DNA of 64,000 bases, from the NCBI GenBank assembly GCA_030141605.1, contig JAQGDQ010000045.1, forward strand, positions 682,001-746,000. Reading direction: 5' to 3'. This stretch comes from Tubiluchus corallicola. Taxonomy: Eukaryota; Priapulida; Priapulimorpha; Priapulimorphida; Tubiluchidae. The notes under the pieces are model-generated. The model made no database searches. It saw only the letters and a program-made list of their open reading frames with translations, and had not been told where the DNA came from. Below, piece by piece: positions 61,370-64,000 of the stretch; positions within the stretch are counted from its first letter, which is position 1; every line of letters starts with the position of its first letter. A program made the translations under genes and the position numbers.

Positions 61370-61680
61370 TGCCCCGTTTTACCTATCGACTTTACCTTTT
61401 GACCGCTCATCCTTGTACTTTTATTTTTGGCTAATTTATGCTTATTTCTTATCTGCTATCTTAGTTACCTTTGACTACTTATTTACCGTTTGCCTTTTTT
61501 TACCTTTTTCTTTTTTTGCATCACCGTTTTCTTCAGTGTTTTTACCCAGTGACTGTTTTACGATTATCTTTTTTCATCTTCTTTACCATTACCTTATTTT
61601 AATTTGACCTTTGTCTTCTTTGCCATTGTGTCTTTTTACTTTATAACAATTGTATTTTACGGTGCCTCTTTTAGTCGTTG
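61370..61680 (+). repeat. Pyrimidine-rich TTTACC-type degenerate array
   Basis: On the plus strand, short units such as TTTACC, TTTGCC and TTTGACC recur at irregular spacing in a strongly pyrimidine-rich tract of about 300 bases. Confidence 0.45.
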
Positions 61681-63446
61681 AATTTGTTTGCATGTTTCCA
61701 ATAGAACTAAACTGACCACATAATATACTAAAGTTAGGAAACAATAGGTGCCTTCGTAAAAGATAAATATTATGTTTAACTTCACCTCTTTTAATGGTGG
61801 CTGTTATGACAAGCAACAGCATCAATTCATGCCTTCGTTTCTTCCAAGTCATCCACGTTTTTGATAGAAATGACGTCTTATTCCAAGCAAAACGCACAAA
61901 ACTTTTTGCAGCAGGCCAGTATAACAACGATCTTTGACTAAACATAGCTGACGCTGTACGACGTAGGCTTATATAACACATAAATTTACGGAAAAAATAA
62001 ATCAATTTAATTTCACTCCCGGAGCTGATTTAATTTACTGATTCATTACAAAACTTGTATAGAGATTCATTACATAGTTGCTGTTAAATTTGATTTTCTC
62101 CATATGCTTAGCACTAAAAGGTGAAAACAAACTTAGAGTGAGACAGAGCAAATACATAGTGACAGTACTCAGTCCTATTTAAAAAACAGCAACGCAGGTA
62201 AAGAAACCAGCCTTTGAACTTTATGACTTGGCCAACATTTTATCTGTAGATTCAAATCTGAACATCTGAACTAACAGTAACAGCTGAATTTATTTTGTGA
62301 ACACGCATTCTCCAGGCTAGCACTAAATACTAGTATTTTGGCCTTGCATGATAAAAGATGTCGATACATTCACAAATTTTCTATTGGATTTCATAACGGT
62401 TTTTGATACAATCATTATATTAGCACAGGTCGTTTAATTGACTCGTTGCAATTCAATTTTACTGCATTTTGTTAAAGTTCACATTAACTCACAATCGCAG
62501 TTAACAACTGGTATAATCTACATCCACAGACAGCTCAACATCATACCAATTTCTTGTAGCCTTGTAAAAGGACGTACGTGTATAGAGGAGGGTGATAGTT
62601 TGTGTATACACAACAAGTGGCAATTATAGTACCTTACAAATAGTTAAGTACTAATTAAGCTTAAAAAAGTTCAGATATAAAAACACATGCCAACAATTCC
62701 CAACAATAATAAATGACACCCGTCATGTCTCCAATGAACTGCACTTCAAAACGTGGCTTGAAATCAAATTGAGTGAATAAAAAGCAAAACTCGACAAGCC
62801 GCTTCTAACTTACGGTGAATTAAACTTCAACAAGTAATAGTCCACGGAAGCTGCTACAAAAACAAATGTGTATGCAAAATTGTCCATAACGTCATAGATT
62901 ACAAAGCAGTTTATGCCATGTCACGAAATCCATGAAAGATGTTTGTTCTACAGGAAGACATTAAAAAAATGTTTTCTCATTAAAACTAAAAATGACTTAA
63001 ATTACCTCTGATGCAAAGCCCACAGCGAGTACTCATCATATCTAAAGCTTCAATAACCGCACAATACGGGCAATCCAAATATAAAAGGTAAGAAGTGGCA
63101 AGCATTACGTAGATGCGTAGTGTGCAGTTCTCCAAACTAGAAGGGTTCAAACCAAAATTTTAAATTATATTTCGCGAAGTTTTGTCGTCTTTGGCATAGA
63201 AACCAGTCTCTCTCGATCCTTCGCTAAGAAGCCAGTCTCTGTGCAATCTAAAGCACTTCCGTTGTATTTGCGAAGTATGGAAGCAAATCTAGCATTTCCT
63301 TCTTCATCAGACACAAATGGTTGACTTCTTTGACATTTTTTCTTACTTAAAAATCAGAAATCAGACCACGTTTTATAACTGCACCTTCACACAAGCACTG
63401 CTGGCTGCAATTTGTGACACTGAAGGTCTAAAAACAGCAGAAGTTC

Positions 63447-63656
63447 TCATACGAAGCAGAAAACTTTAAGCTCTTGTTGGTTCATGTGTAATCCCCCAGC
63501 CTCAGAAATAGCGTCAGACCTACGATATGACTTCAAAGTTTCACCAGCGGCAAAGTATTTTGAAAAACTGGGATACGTGATATTAGCATTGAACTGTGTC
63601 CAACCATAGCTTGCCAGTACAAGAAGCCAGCAAGCAACATAAACAAACTCCGCCAC
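63447..63656 (-). other. Possible exon with a hydrophobic start, unknown family
   Basis: The frame codes for EFVYVACWLLVLASYGWTQF, then NANITYPSFSKYFAAGETLK and SYRRSDAISEAGG. It reads like a signal peptide followed by an extracellular segment. There is no in-frame ATG: the first codon is GTG after an upstream stop. Further frames downstream (SQPFVSDEEGNARFASIL near 63240-63330) also look protein-like but are not joined by good splice sites. It may be a gene continuing beyond the right edge, or a decayed one. Confidence 0.25.
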
Positions 63657-64000
63657 GCCACACTATCTAGTCAGGGTCAGTATGTTCAGGAAAAGGTCAA
63701 AACAGACCGTTCAATTTAATTTAATCCTACATAATGTAACTTGGAGGTAATGTACATTAACTAAGTCAATTACAGCAAGCTAATAATGGTTTTATTTATA
63801 ATCTAAGATGCACCACGACAGCTACCGTAACGGGGGGAAAATGTTCTTTATCGACTTACGACAAACATAAGTGTTACGAAGGTCAAGAACTATATTTCGG
63901 TTTCACAAAACTTTTGCAAGAGGATAAAAATGACTCGCTACCTTTAACACGTGATAAGAGAATATATTACCATGTAACGGATGGCGTTTAACTGGTTATG

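Noticed and set aside
61589-62005. 138-codon open frame, minus strand
   Set aside because: It opens with TTG and largely reads the complement of the TTTACC-type pyrimidine-rich array.

Overview
The window is AT-rich nuclear DNA from an animal, most likely an invertebrate. The evidence is intron-split housekeeping genes with GT-AG splice sites, metazoan protein families (RPL15, NSF, DERA, OTULIN/FAM105), CR1/Jockey-like LINE remains, and small hAT, pogo-like and other TA-target DNA transposons. Nothing bacterial, plastid or viral was found. I cannot name the species.

Layout, left to right. (1) 155-4190, minus strand: deoxyribose-phosphate aldolase (DERA), six exons. Its 3' end, with the Schiff-base lysine, lies off the left edge. 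One intron holds a LINE relic and another appears to use a GC donor. (2) 4400-11420: a graveyard of at least three decayed non-LTR retrotransposons, one split by a 740-bp TA-flanked MITE. (3) 11810-34552, plus strand: RPL15, a complete 204-residue ribosomal protein in only three coding exons separated by introns of about 11.8 and 10.3 kb. These introns hold repeats, a hAT MITE, a foldback-like element, a tRNA-like sequence and a probable nested two-exon minus-strand gene (22017-23170 and beyond). (4) 37714-39964, minus strand: NSF, whose whole 743-codon reading frame is one exon with splice sites just outside both ends of the coding region. (5) 41469-43377: a pogo-like MITE with a hAT MITE nested inside it, and a second TA-flanked MITE related to the one at 8.2 kb. 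(6) 46123-58297, minus strand: an 11-exon gene that I assembled from splice sites with consistent phase. It encodes about 1158 residues: an N-terminal membrane anchor, a long Ser-rich region with SR-like 14-residue repeats, and a C-terminal OTULIN/FAM105 domain in which the catalytic cysteine position is serine. (7) 58.3-64 kb: mostly non-coding, with an inverted copy of a repeat from RPL15 intron 1 and a possible exon cluster near the right edge.

The genes do not form a pathway. DERA is deoxynucleoside catabolism, RPL15 is translation, NSF is SNARE recycling, and the OTULIN-like protein is a predicted membrane-anchored pseudo-deubiquitinase. The item most worth following up is the OTULIN-like gene, followed by the intronless NSF coding region. 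All gene models come from reading the sequence; no database search or transcript data were available.
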